A stretch of 64,000 nucleotides of DNA from Bremerella volcania (GCF_007748115.1 NZ_CP036289.1:5580001-5644000), one strand, 5' to 3'; numbered from the stretch's first letter, positions 55,198 through 64,000 are shown. Notes: generated from the letters alone by a model not told the origin. Numbers and translations: made by a program.

Positions 55198-58100
55198 ATG
55201 GCAGGCATTCAAGCCAATACAGGTCTCATCACTGGCATTCCGATCACGGAAACGGTCAAGCAGTTGATTGCGCTCGAAGCTCAGCCTCGCGATTTGCTGG
55301 TCAGCCGCACCGAGTCCATCAATAAAGAAGCGGCGGCCATTGCCGAGCTGACAGCCAGTGTCTTGAGCTTTCAGTTCACTGCGAAGAAATTCGAGAAAAG
55401 CACGCTCTTCAACACATCGAAAGCCACAAGTAGCAACACTTCGTTTCTGTCTGCCACAGTTACCGGAACACCCAAGACCGGCAACTACCAATTCACACCG
55501 ATCCGGACGGCCCAGTCGCAGCAGCTACTTAGTTCTGGCGTCGCCTCCCTTACGCAGCCACTGTCTGCAGGCAAGATCCAGATCAGTCACGGCCCCAAGC
55601 TCGATGACGGGATTTCCCTCGACCAACTTAACGGGGGACAAGGAGTTCAGCGAGGTAAGCTTCGCATCACTGACCGCAGCGGAAGTAGCGCCGCCGTCGA
55701 TTTAAGCTATGCCCAGACCATTGACGATGTGCTGGATGCGATCAACAACAATGATGACATTCAGGTTACGGCAACCGTCGATGGCGATCGTATCAAGCTA
55801 ACCGACAACTCGGGATCAACCAGCTCGAACCTCATTGTTCAGGCCGTCGGAAGTAGTAGCACAGCCGCTGACCTAGGTCTGGACGGCATCAACTCCGCGT
55901 CGAACACCGTCACGGGCGCCGATCTGCTGAGCCTGCATGCCAACACTCTGCTATCTTCGCTTAACGATGGAAACGGAATTAGCGTAAACCGTGGTGCGGC
56001 TGATCTGTCCGTTTCGTTGCGTGACGGTACCACGCTAGAGATCGATCTTGGCAAGTCGGCTGCCCCGGAGGACTTCGCCACGGCCACAACCAAGTCAGGG
56101 GATGCCCGGCTCAGCTTCACCTCAGTACAAAATGGCAGTGATTACGACGCCGTTCAAATCATCTTTCAAGATAATGGTTCGATTACCAAGGGGAACGAAA
56201 CGGTCGTTTTCGATAGCAACGCCAAGACGCTGACGTTCCAGATTGACGCAGGCAAAACCACAGCCGCAGATATCATCACGGCGCTCGAAAATGATGCGAC
56301 TGCCAGCCAATACTTCACGGCTGAAACCGTGAACAACGGCCTCGGAAACGGAATCATCGATCCCAACAAAGACTCCGTTGCCACTGCCGCCACAACCGGA
56401 ACAGCTGCCGCCACGACAACATCCGTCGACCCGAATGCCGCGATTACCCTGACCGCCAATGGTACCGGCGGGACTTACGATGATGTAACGATCGTTTTCG
56501 TCGATGATGCAGGCGTGACCGCCGGCTCAGAAACGATTACGTACGATGAATCCGATCCAGACAACAAGACGCTTACTATTCGGATCGATGCTGGAAACTC
56601 GACCGGCACGAACGTCATCGATGCCATCAACAACGATCCCACGGCAAGCGCGCTGTTCACGGCCTCCAATGGAACCGGCAGTGACGGTAGCGGCCTGGTC
56701 GATGTTACCGACACGGCCGTAACAGCCGGAGGTGTCCTGCTATCCTCGGCAACTACCCCAGACGACGCTGCCAATGGCCAAGTCAACTTCACTGCCAAGG
56801 TGAAGGGGGCCGACTACGATGGCTATCAAATCGCCTATGTCGCCGATGGCGCGGTAACGCAAGGCAATGAAGCCGTCGAATTTGACGCGGATGCAAAGAC
56901 CATCACCGTTCGCATCGCGCAAGGCGAAACGACGGCCGATGACGTTGTTACGGCACTCAACGGCAATACGGCCTTTGCCGCGACTTTCACCGCTTCCAAA
57001 CCCACCAGCGCTACGGGCGACCGGATTGTTGACGCTTCGATCGAAGCGACGACCGACAAAGGGGAAGCCAGCGATGCTTCCGAGCCACAGACTCTGGGCG
57101 AACTAATTGATACTATCAATGGAATCGATCCCACTAAACTGCGAGCGCAGATCAGTGATGACGGCGACAGCATCGAACTCATCGACCTGTCGACCGACAG
57201 CGGGGGGACATTCGCCGTCAGCAGTATCAACAACAGTTCGACTGCCGAGGATCTCGGGCTTACTGGCACGGCATCAGGCGGTACGCTTACCAGTCACAGG
57301 CTTCAATCAGGCCTGAAAACGACGCTACTAACCTCTCTCAATGGTGGCCAGGGATTGGGCACGCTCGGCACCATCGCACTGACCGATAGGTCGGGCAGCT
57401 CAGCCAATGTCGACTTGTCCTCAGCTGAGACGATTGAAGATGTAATCGAATTGATCAACGCATCTGGACTGGCCATTAACGCTAAGGTTAATGCGTCAGG
57501 CACAGGCATCTCGCTAACCGAAACAAGTGGCTCGTTCACCAGCAACTTCATTGTGGCGAACGCGGACGGAACCAACAGTGCGGAACTGCTCAACATCGAG
57601 CATGACTCGACCAGCTTGACCGTCAACTCAGGCAATCTTGGTCGCCAGTTCGTTAACGAGAATACCAGGCTTGATGACCTCAAAGGGGGTGCCGGTATCG
57701 AGCGAGGCAAGTTCCTAATCAAAAACAGTGAAGGAAATACGCGGCTATTCGATCTGACTGACGCCTCATTCGAAACGGTTGGCGACCTGATCGACACGAT
57801 CAACGCTCAGCTGACACTGAACGTAGAAGCCCGAATCAATGATCGTGGCGATGGCATCGTTCTGATCGACAAGTCGTCAGGCTCTGGCAAGCTTACCGTA
57901 ACCGAAGGCAGTTCGATCAATACGGCAGCCAGCCTTGGTCTTCTTGGCACTGGAGTAGAGAAAGAAGTCGACGGCGTCAACCGTACTGTGATTGAAGGCT
58001 CGGAAGTCACGACTATCGATATTGAAGCAGGGGAAACTCTGCAAGACGTCATCGACAAGATCAACGATGCAGATATCGGCCTATCGGCCAGTTCACTCAA

Positions 58101-58965
58101 TACGGGGTCCGGTACGAACCCTGTACGCTTGTCGCTGACCAGCACAATTTCTGGAAGCAAAGGAAGAGTCGTTATCGACTCTAGCCAATCGCAGTTTCGA
58201 TTTGATGAAATCGTTGAAGCCCAGGACGCTTTGTTGCTGTTTGGCTCTTCCAGCAATGCAGCCGCAGGCATCCTGACGTCGTCAAGCTCCAACAAATTCA
58301 ACGAAGTATTGGAAGGCGTATCGTTAACCGTCAATGCGGCGTCCGAATCTGCCATCAACGTGAATGTTCAGGTCTCAGACGAACCCCTGTTAAAGGCTGC
58401 GCAGGAGTTCGTCGATCAATACAACGCATTGCGTGACAAACTCGATTCACACACCTTCTTCAACGAATCGGACAACACGACGGGCATCCTCTTTGGGTCG
58501 AACGAGGCATTGCGCATTGACACCGAACTTGGCAACCTGATCACTTCACGTCTGGCTGGAAACGGCAAATTCCAGTCGCTCGAACAGCTTGGTTTCGAGT
58601 TCAATGATACCGGCAAGCTGAGCCTGAACTCGACCAAACTCAAAGCAGCGTTCGAGCAAGACTCGGAAGCCGTGGAAACTTTTTTCACACGAGAGACCAC
58701 AGGCTTCGCGCTCAAGGTCTTTAATCTGACCGAACAATTCGCCGGCAGAAACAATTCGCTGCTTGTCAGTAGAGCACAGACGCTTCAATCCCGCACTGAC
58801 CTCAATACAGATCGCATCAAGGCGATGACCGAGCGACTAGAACGCAAGTCCGAGAGCCTTCTCAAAGAGTTTTACAATCTGGAACTGACCATCGGAAAGT
58901 TGCAGAATAACCAAACGGCATTGAGCCAAATTCAGTATATCAAGCCAGATGGTACTACTGGGTAA
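55198..58965 (+). CDS. fliD: giant flagellar filament cap FliD
   Basis: 1255 residues, whereas FliD is usually 400-700. The N-terminal FliD motif is TGIPITETVKQLIALEAQP, and the C-terminal domain is seen in LLKAAQEFVDQYNALRDKL, ITSRLAGNGKFQSLEQLGF and TERLERKSESLLKEFYNLE. Between them are three flagellin_IN-type modules (about 143-230, 712-800, 828-915) and three copies of the repeat shared with FliC and FlgL (299-398, 410-512, 524-615). FliD caps the growing filament and folds flagellin into place. An ATG at 55198 begins the known N-terminal pattern. It follows the fliC terminator, so it needs its own promoter, which I could not identify. Confidence 0.92.
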   Translation: MAGIQANTGLITGIPITETVKQLIALEAQPRDLLVSRTESINKEAAAIAELTASVLSFQFTAKKFEKSTLFNTSKATSSNTSFLSATVTGTPKTGNYQFTPIRTAQSQQLLSSGVASLTQPLSAGKIQISHGPKLDDGISLDQLNGGQGVQRGKLRITDRSGSSAAVDLSYAQTIDDVLDAINNNDDIQVTATVDGDRIKLTDNSGSTSSNLIVQAVGSSSTAADLGLDGINSASNTVTGADLLSLHANTLLSSLNDGNGISVNRGAADLSVSLRDGTTLEIDLGKSAAPEDFATATTKSGDARLSFTSVQNGSDYDAVQIIFQDNGSITKGNETVVFDSNAKTLTFQIDAGKTTAADIITALENDATASQYFTAETVNNGLGNGIIDPNKDSVATAATTGTAAATTTSVDPNAAITLTANGTGGTYDDVTIVFVDDAGVTAGSETITYDESDPDNKTLTIRIDAGNSTGTNVIDAINNDPTASALFTASNGTGSDGSGLVDVTDTAVTAGGVLLSSATTPDDAANGQVNFTAKVKGADYDGYQIAYVADGAVTQGNEAVEFDADAKTITVRIAQGETTADDVVTALNGNTAFAATFTASKPTSATGDRIVDASIEATTDKGEASDASEPQTLGELIDTINGIDPTKLRAQISDDGDSIELIDLSTDSGGTFAVSSINNSSTAEDLGLTGTASGGTLTSHRLQSGLKTTLLTSLNGGQGLGTLGTIALTDRSGSSANVDLSSAETIEDVIELINASGLAINAKVNASGTGISLTETSGSFTSNFIVANADGTNSAELLNIEHDSTSLTVNSGNLGRQFVNENTRLDDLKGGAGIERGKFLIKNSEGNTRLFDLTDASFETVGDLIDTINAQLTLNVEARINDRGDGIVLIDKSSGSGKLTVTEGSSINTAASLGLLGTGVEKEVDGVNRTVIEGSEVTTIDIEAGETLQDVIDKINDADIGLSASSLNTGSGTNPVRLSLTSTISGSKGRVVIDSSQSQFRFDEIVEAQDALLLFGSSSNAAAGILTSSSSNKFNEVLEGVSLTVNAASESAINVNVQVSDEPLLKAAQEFVDQYNALRDKLDSHTFFNESDNTTGILFGSNEALRIDTELGNLITSRLAGNGKFQSLEQLGFEFNDTGKLSLNSTKLKAAFEQDSEAVETFFTRETTGFALKVFNLTEQFAGRNNSLLVSRAQTLQSRTDLNTDRIKAMTERLERKSESLLKEFYNLELTIGKLQNNQTALSQIQYIKPDGTTG
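56092..57042 (+). repeat. shared beta-rich repeats in FliD
   Basis: Three consecutive copies: 56092-56391, 56425-56733 and 56767-57042. Examples of the first strand pair are SFTSVQNGSDYDAVQIIF, LTANGTGGTYDDVTIVFV and FTAKVKGADYDGYQIAYV. Each then has a KTLTF/KTLTI/KTITV strand, a TTAADIITAL-type helix, and an F-T-A-(S/E) end. These are closest in pattern to the flagellin copies. Confidence 0.82.
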
Positions 58966-59067
58966 TTACCGCGTTGCTCAGTGTTTCCCCGCAAGACATT
59001 TGGAGTACCGGTCGATATTACCGATAGACCCAACTCTTCGATCCTCGACTGACCCAAGTTGATATTC

Positions 59068-59631
59068 ATGAGCTTTGCTAGCGATTCGACGGAAAACTAC
59101 CTGGAAACCGAAGTCCTCACAGCGACTCCGCAAAAGCTTCAGTTGATGATGATCAACGGAGCGATTCGCTTTGCGTACCAGGCCCAACAACTGAGCGAAC
59201 AGCAAGAAAAGGAAGAAGCCTGGGAACGCCTGATGCGTTGTCGAGAGATCGTCGCGCAGATTCTTTGCAGTATCAAAAACGATGGCAGCGAATTGATGCA
59301 GAACGTTGCTGGGATCTACTTCTTTCTGTTCCAGGAACTCACCGACCTGCATGCCAAAGACGAGTACCACCGCTTGGAAGGCGTCTTGAACGTTCTCAAC
59401 GAAGAACGTGAAACCTGGGAAGAACTCTGCCGGCAGATGCCTGAAGCCCCGGAACGTCCCAGTGACAGCCAGCGGGAAATTACTTCTTCGGATGCCGAAG
59501 AGATGATGGAAACGCTCGACGAAAGTGCTAATTCTGAGAACTTCGAGCAGCGCCCGCTTGGTTCGTACGGCTATGGAAGCAATGAGGACTACTACCCCAA
59601 CTCCGGTGGTGGAATATCATTTGACGCTTAA
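59068..59631 (+). CDS. fliS: flagellin export chaperone FliS
   Basis: 187 residues from ATG 59068. The FliS core is the NYLETEVLTATPQKLQLMM segment, followed by MINGAIRFAYQAQQL and the four-helix bundle with REIVAQILCSIKNDG and GIYFFLFQELTDLH. It binds the flagellin C terminus to prevent premature assembly. Ordinary FliS proteins have about 120-135 residues; here a further 60-residue acidic tail (SSDAEEMMETLDESAN and a Gly/Ser/Tyr end) is present. It lies 102 bp after fliD, a normal fliC-fliD-fliS order. Confidence 0.9.
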   Translation: MSFASDSTENYLETEVLTATPQKLQLMMINGAIRFAYQAQQLSEQQEKEEAWERLMRCREIVAQILCSIKNDGSELMQNVAGIYFFLFQELTDLHAKDEYHRLEGVLNVLNEERETWEELCRQMPEAPERPSDSQREITSSDAEEMMETLDESANSENFEQRPLGSYGYGSNEDYYPNSGGGISFDA

Positions 59632-59777
59632 TCGCGGCGGAGACCTCAACTTACGCCCCAAAAGGCGTGTTATCCGGCCAGAATCATGTCGGTTCCCTGG
59701 TTGATGAAAAACACCAATCCACGCAACAATGGATGGTTTGATTTTCACTGCTTCACCCCAACCAGGGACTTAGTATC

Positions 59778-60641
59778 TTGGCCGAGAAAAAACTGATTCG
59801 CGTAGGGCATAGCCCTGACCCGGACGATGCCTTCATGTTCTACGCATTGGCCTGCGACAAGATCGATACCGGCAACTACCGGTTCGAGCACGAGTTGGTC
59901 GATATCGAAACGCTCAATCGTCGCGCCTTTTCCGGCGAGTTGGAATTAACCGCGATCAGTATTCATGCGTACGCGCATTTGCACGACAAGTATGCCATCT
60001 GTTCGTGTGGAGCGAGCATGGGGGACAACTACGGCCCCATGGTCATCGCCAAGCAGAAGTTCACTCAAGACGAGCTCAAGACCAAGACGATTGCCGTCCC
60101 AGGCACACTTACGTCCGCATTTCTCGGATTGCGTATGTACCTTGGCCAGGAATTTGACCACGTCGTCGTTCCGTTCGACGAAATCATCGAAGTCACTGCT
60201 GCTGGTGAGTATCAAGGCAAACAGGTTGATGCCGGCCTGATCATTCACGAAGGCCAATTGACCTACCAACGCCAAGACTTACAGTTGATCGTCGACCTGG
60301 GAGTCTGGTGGTACGACCGGACCGATGGATTGCCGCTTCCTTTGGGTGCCAACGGCATACGTAAGGACCTGGGGGATGAAACCATTCGGGAAGTAACCCG
60401 ACTGCTGAAAGAGAGCATTGTCTACGGTTTGGAAAACCGTCAACCCGCACTGGACTATGCATTGCAGTTCGGCCGAGGACTCGACAACCAACTCGCTGAC
60501 AAATTCGTCGGGATGTACGTCAATGACTGGACCATTGACTTCGGCGAGCGCGGCCGTGAGTCGGTTACTCGCTTCTTGAAGGAAGGCTACGAACTCGGGG
60601 CGATCCCCGAATTGATTACGCCGGAATTCGTTGACGGTTAG
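59778..60641 (+). CDS. mqnD: menaquinone biosynthesis enzyme of the MqnA/MqnD family, MqnD-like
   Basis: 287 residues. The protein resembles the substrate-binding-protein-like enzymes of the futalosine pathway. The start GHSPDPDDAFMFYALA matches the MqnD motif (usual form SPCPNDTF), and CGASMGDNYGPMVIAK resembles the SGAALGxGxGPLLV region of MqnD, which cleaves cyclic de-hypoxanthine futalosine to 1,4-dihydroxy-6-naphthoate. The start is TTG at 59778, with CAGGGAC about ten bases upstream; no in-frame ATG further upstream is open. No other mqn gene is adjacent. MqnA, the paralogue, is less likely. Confidence 0.78.
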   Translation: MAEKKLIRVGHSPDPDDAFMFYALACDKIDTGNYRFEHELVDIETLNRRAFSGELELTAISIHAYAHLHDKYAICSCGASMGDNYGPMVIAKQKFTQDELKTKTIAVPGTLTSAFLGLRMYLGQEFDHVVVPFDEIIEVTAAGEYQGKQVDAGLIIHEGQLTYQRQDLQLIVDLGVWWYDRTDGLPLPLGANGIRKDLGDETIREVTRLLKESIVYGLENRQPALDYALQFGRGLDNQLADKFVGMYVNDWTIDFGERGRESVTRFLKEGYELGAIPELITPEFVDG

Positions 60642-60754
60642 TCGGTCAAATTCTTTGCGGAAATCCTTTCCAAATTGATGGTGATCGGTACTCCAATTGC
60701 GTGGTAATATTGGAGTACCGAGATTCACTGAATTGAAAGGAAAGTCCCCGCAGC

Positions 60755-62023
60755 ATGACAACTTGGCAATCGAGACTAAGTGCGGAGATCGAACAGAATA
60801 TCGATCATCTCGTCCAATTTCGTCGGAACTTGCATCGCTTTCCGGAAGTCTCTGGCGAAGAATTTCAGACAAGTCTCTCTCTCTACCAAATTCTGGGCGA
60901 TCTTGGTCTATCCGTACGCATGGGGCCCGACGGCCGAGGTGTAATAGCGGATCTCGATACTTTTGAAAGCGAAGGATCGACCGCAATCGCTCTACGGGGT
61001 GACATCGACGCTCTTCGTATCCATGACTGTAAGAAGGTTGACTATTGCAGTCAGGTCGACGGAGTGATGCATGCCTGCGGTCACGATGCCCATACAACGC
61101 TCGTCCTGGGTGCAGCTCAAGCAATTCAAGCACTCGCAAAGAGCAATGAATTGCCCTGGCCGATACGTGCTCGCTTCATTTTCCAGCCTGCGGAAGAAAC
61201 ATGTGTGGGCGCGAAAGCGATGATCAAGGCCGGAGCTCTGGAAGACGTCTCCGCCATCTTGGCCACGCACATGGAGCCTGGGCTTCCTTTCGGCAAAGTG
61301 GGCTTCCGAAAAGGAGAGTTGACAGCCAATTGCGAAGAGATTCGCATCAACATTCATGGTTCCAGCGGTCACGGGGCGCGGCCATATGAAGCCAATGATC
61401 CGATTGCCGCAGCGGCGCAGCTCATTAACACGCTCTATTTGGCCATTCCTCGCGTCACCCAAACCCACGAAGCGGTGGTCGTCAGTTTTGGGCAGATCCA
61501 TGGGGGAACCAGCGCCAACGTTATTCCCGAGACAGTCCAACTGCAAGGCACCATTCGGACCCTACAATCGCAAACGCGGACCGAGACCATCCGTCACATC
61601 CATCGCATCGCCGAGGGGATTGCGATGGCGACCCAAACCGAAATCGAAGTCAGTTTCGATTTAGGAACGCCTGCGGTCCGAAATGATGGCACCGTGATCG
61701 ACTTGCTCAAAGAGAACTGCGTCGAGCTTTTGGGCATGCCTGCGATCCATGAAGTTCCGCGAGCCAGTATGGGTGGCGAGGACTTTGCGTTCTACCTGGA
61801 CCATGTGCCGGGAGCGATGATTCGGCTGGGATGTGCTACGCCTGGATCAAGCACCTGGCCTCTTCTGCACAGCACGCGATTCGACATCGATGAACGTGTT
61901 TTGCCGCTGGGAGCTAACTTGCTGGCTCGTAGTGTGATCGCCTGTTTCGAGCCTGGCTCACGATTCCATACTTATTTGCTACAGTCTCGGACGACTTCTC
62001 ATCCCGATTCGACTTCAGACTAG
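60755..62023 (+). CDS. M20 family amidohydrolase / carboxypeptidase
   Basis: 422 residues of the M20D (hippurate hydrolase, IAA-amino acid hydrolase) type. The metal-binding motif GVMHACGHDAHTT, the catalytic Glu pair in IFQPAEETCVGAK, the dimerisation-domain segment GSSGHGARPYEANDP and the late metal residue in MGGEDFAFYL are all visible. These enzymes remove acyl or peptidyl groups from N-acyl amino acids; the substrate is unknown. The last ten bases are followed at once by the next gene (TAG-G-ATG), so the two genes are probably in one transcript. Confidence 0.92.
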   Translation: MTTWQSRLSAEIEQNIDHLVQFRRNLHRFPEVSGEEFQTSLSLYQILGDLGLSVRMGPDGRGVIADLDTFESEGSTAIALRGDIDALRIHDCKKVDYCSQVDGVMHACGHDAHTTLVLGAAQAIQALAKSNELPWPIRARFIFQPAEETCVGAKAMIKAGALEDVSAILATHMEPGLPFGKVGFRKGELTANCEEIRINIHGSSGHGARPYEANDPIAAAAQLINTLYLAIPRVTQTHEAVVVSFGQIHGGTSANVIPETVQLQGTIRTLQSQTRTETIRHIHRIAEGIAMATQTEIEVSFDLGTPAVRNDGTVIDLLKENCVELLGMPAIHEVPRASMGGEDFAFYLDHVPGAMIRLGCATPGSSTWPLLHSTRFDIDERVLPLGANLLARSVIACFEPGSRFHTYLLQSRTTSHPDSTSD

Positions 62024-62033
62024 GATGCCCCAC

Positions 62034-63182
62034 ATGTCGAAAATCGAGTTTCGTGCCAACAATTACCCGACCCTTGGTGTTGAGTTGGAATTAGGCCTGG
62101 TCGATAGCAAGACGATGCAGTTGTCGTCCGCAGTTCAAACCATCCTCGACCAGTTGCCGGAAGAGGAAAAAGGGCAGTACAAGCCAGAATTGATGCAGTG
62201 CTGTTTAGAGATCAACACAGGAATTTGCCATACCGTTGGCGAAGCGGAGCAGGACCTTTCCGACAAAATCAAACGCATCGAAACCGTACTCGACAAGTTA
62301 GGCCTCCAACTTTGGTGGGCAGCGACGCATCCTTTCTCGCGTTGGAAAGATCAAGTCGTTACCCCCAATCAACGCTACCTGGATCTGCTGGAACTATTGC
62401 AAGAGATGGCCCGGCGCCTGGTCACCCAGGGATTGCACGTACATGTGGGGGTCGAGTCTGGCGACAAAGCAGTCATGCTTTGCGATCGCATCATGCAATA
62501 CTTGCCTCTGCTATTGGCCCTCTCCAGTTCGAGTCCCTACTGGGAAGGTCGCGATACCGGCCTTTCGTCTCATCGCAGTAAAATCATGGAGGGGCTGCCG
62601 ACTGCCGGAATTCCGACACTCATGCGGAACTGGAGCGAGTACGTATGGATCGTCAACCACATGGTCGATACGGGCTTCATCAACACGATTCGTGAAATCT
62701 GGTGGGACGTTCGTCCACACCATAACTTTGGAACGGTCGAAGTGCGTATCTGCGATATGCCTGGCAGCTTAGAAGATGCTTTGGCCCTGACTGCCATGAC
62801 CCAATGCTTGATCGTCTATCTCTCGCGTGAGATTGACGAAGGAGCCTATCAGCACGACTGCCACCCTATGATGGTTCGGCAGAACAAGTGGCGAGCAGCC
62901 CGGTTCGGGACTTCGGCTCGCCTGGTCAACTCGTTCACCTTTGATGTCGAAACGGTGCCTGAGATGACAAAACGCCTGGTAACCAAGTTGGCCCCACTGG
63001 CCAAACGGCTCCAGTGTGCCGACCAGCTTGAACACTGCAACGTGATCGCCAATCGCCCGAGTTGGGCATCGCAACAGCGGAAACTATTACAAGAAACAGG
63101 ATCAGCGGCCGAGATGGTCCGAATCCTGACGGATGGTTCGAGACTATCCAAGGCCGCTGCTTCCGATGAATCAAGCGTATAA
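62034..63182 (+). CDS. carboxylate-amine ligase of the YbdK/GCS2 family
   Basis: 382 residues from ATG 62034 (an ATG at 62025 would add three). The start YPTLGVELELGLVD and the segment LMQCCLEINTGICHTV are typical of the GCS2 group, which also includes plant-type glutamate-cysteine ligase. Later features are GLHVHVGVESGDKA, LLALSSSSPYWEGRDTGLSS and HNFGTVEVRICD. These enzymes join an amine to a carboxylate using ATP; YbdK has only weak glutamate-cysteine ligase activity, so the substrate is open. Coupled to the M20 gene, an amide-making and an amide-breaking enzyme side by side. Confidence 0.88.
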   Translation: MSKIEFRANNYPTLGVELELGLVDSKTMQLSSAVQTILDQLPEEEKGQYKPELMQCCLEINTGICHTVGEAEQDLSDKIKRIETVLDKLGLQLWWAATHPFSRWKDQVVTPNQRYLDLLELLQEMARRLVTQGLHVHVGVESGDKAVMLCDRIMQYLPLLLALSSSSPYWEGRDTGLSSHRSKIMEGLPTAGIPTLMRNWSEYVWIVNHMVDTGFINTIREIWWDVRPHHNFGTVEVRICDMPGSLEDALALTAMTQCLIVYLSREIDEGAYQHDCHPMMVRQNKWRAARFGTSARLVNSFTFDVETVPEMTKRLVTKLAPLAKRLQCADQLEHCNVIANRPSWASQQRKLLQETGSAAEMVRILTDGSRLSKAAASDESSV

Positions 63183-63194
63183 CCAATCGGTCAA

Positions 63195-63788
63195 TTAAGC
63201 CGTACCGGCAGGGTTGAAGTATTCCGGCTCCCTTCCGGAAATCCATTTGATGTTGCATCCAATGCTGGGCATATGCGGTTCCGGCACCGGTTGCCCCGCG
63301 ACAACGGCATCAACCGCCTTGCGAAGATCTTCGCCGGTCACAGCGATGTCGTTACCAGGCCGACTGGCGTCGAACTGCCCACGATAGGCAAGCTTCTTTT
63401 CGGCATCAAAGACATAGAAGTCAGGCGTGCAGGCCGCTTTGTAAGCCTTGGCAACACTCTGATCTTCATCGTACAGGTAGGGAAACGTATAGCCGCGATT
63501 CTCGGCCTCGTGGACCATTTGCTCTGGCGAATCATCTGGGTAATTCGCAACGTCATTGGAACTGATCCCGACCACAGCAACCCCCTTTGCCTGGCACTCA
63601 CGACCAAATTCGGCCAAAGCATCGGCTAGATGCTTTACGAAAGGACAATGGTTGCACATGAAGATAACGACTAGTGCCTTAGCATCAGCAAAGTCAGCAA
63701 GCGATACCATCTTCGAATCGACATTCAACAGCGAAAAATCGGGAGCAGGCGTTCCCAGCGGAAGCATCGTACTGGCGGTCTTAACCAT
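63195..63788 (-). CDS. AhpC/TSA-type redoxin with CxxC motif
   Basis: 197 residues. A thioredoxin-fold redoxin begins LPLGTPAPDFSLLNVDSK. The putative redox pair is Cys45-Asn-His-Cys48 in VVIFMCNHCPFVKHL. Next come GVAVVGISSNDVANYPDD and the cis-proline region KAACTPDFYVFD, then GEDLRKAVDAVVAGQ. The family, common in planctomycetes and cyanobacteria, is annotated as thioredoxin-like or peroxiredoxin-like; a third Cys near residue 182 (IGCNIKW) is conserved in it. No signal peptide is seen, so it is cytoplasmic. It converges on the ligase gene 12 bp away. Confidence 0.87.
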   Translation of the reverse strand: MVKTASTMLPLGTPAPDFSLLNVDSKMVSLADFADAKALVVIFMCNHCPFVKHLADALAEFGRECQAKGVAVVGISSNDVANYPDDSPEQMVHEAENRGYTFPYLYDEDQSVAKAYKAACTPDFYVFDAEKKLAYRGQFDASRPGNDIAVTGEDLRKAVDAVVAGQPVPEPHMPSIGCNIKWISGREPEYFNPAGTA

Positions 63789-63890
63789 CGAGAAATCGTC
63801 CTAGGGTGGGGGGTCAGGAAGTCGTGAGTCGTTCCCGTATTCTAACGCAGTCGCAGGCTCTCTCAACCGCAGGCCGTGTGAACGGTGGCA

Positions 63891-64000
63891 TTAAGATTCA
63901 GCGATACCAAACAGCTTTCGAGCGTTTGCCGTCGTGATACGTGCCATCTCGGCGGCGCCGACACCTCGCTCACTTGCCAGGCATGTTCCCGTGTGAATGA
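63891..64000 (-). CDS. TatD-family hydrolase, C-terminal fragment at window edge
   Basis: Translating the minus strand from the window edge gives about 35 residues ending with TAA at 63891-63893. The stretch LASERGVGAAEMARITTANA, followed by RKLFGI, is the C-terminal pattern of TatD-type metal-dependent DNases (usual form RGV-x5-A-x2-TTxNAxRLFG). The rest of the gene lies beyond base 64000. Related amidohydrolases share a looser version of this ending, so the family call is probable, not certain. Confidence 0.72.
   Translation of the reverse strand, partial: IHTGTCLASERGVGAAEMARITTANARKLFGIAES

Noticed and set aside
47000-58000. Possibility that the FlgL, FliC and FliD repeats are a recent tandem duplication or mobile element
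   Set aside because: The DNA of the copies is diverged and only the protein pattern is shared; no terminal repeats or transposase genes are present.

Overview
The window looks like a chromosomal segment of a planctomycete, probably a member of the Pirellulaceae (Blastopirellula/Bremerella/Rhodopirellula-like). The pointers are a prepilin-like DUF1559 protein paired with a small lipoprotein, a giant secreted TPR/alpha-2-macroglobulin protein, a XylR-type LacI/AraC hybrid regulator, a mitochondrial/spd-type EF-G, an MqnD-like menaquinone enzyme, moderate GC and loosely packed genes with few long operons. The genus is an inference from gene content.

Layout. 1-5.6 kb: 3' part of ispE, a spoVG homologue interrupted by a zinc ribbon, fumC, a small secreted coiled-coil protein, a TPR protein and a membrane-anchored TlpA-like thioredoxin. 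5.6-8.4 kb: a 612-bp hairpin-rich non-coding stretch and then a stand-alone fusA closed by a strong terminator. 8.5-11.9 kb: a luciferase-like monooxygenase, an alpha/beta hydrolase, a small membrane protein and a convergent SDR. 12.0-15.9 kb: sdhC-sdhA-sdhB on the minus strand. 16.3-25.9 kb: a single-domain response regulator, ftsH, a secreted caspase/legumain-like protein, a XylR-type regulator, the DUF1559/lipoprotein pair and a DUF900 hydrolase lipoprotein. 26.2-34.4 kb: one 8.2-kb gene for the TPR/macroglobulin protein. 34.4-38.9 kb: LptF/LptG-type permease, ComF, DUF502 protein and HemC.

39.1-59.6 kb is a flagellar locus: flgF-flgG-flgA-flgH-flgI-flgJ-flgN-flgK-flgL-fliW-csrA, then fliC, fliD and fliS. 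A near-perfect sigma-54 promoter precedes flgF. Rod, P-ring, L-ring, hook-junction, filament, cap and chaperone genes are in assembly-like order, with the FliW/CsrA switch directly upstream of the flagellin gene it is expected to control. The flagellin leader contains hairpins, one of which pairs with the Shine-Dalgarno sequence.

The most striking signal is that FlgL (1245 aa), FliC (1073 aa) and FliD (1255 aa) are all far larger than usual, and that all three carry copies of the same roughly 105-residue beta-rich repeat between their conserved ends. This suggests that the junction, filament and cap share one type of surface module.

59.7-64 kb: an MqnD-like enzyme, an M20 amidohydrolase, a YbdK-type carboxylate-amine ligase, a CxxC redoxin and the 3' end of a TatD-like hydrolase. 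No rRNA, tRNA, CRISPR array, transposase or prophage was seen.
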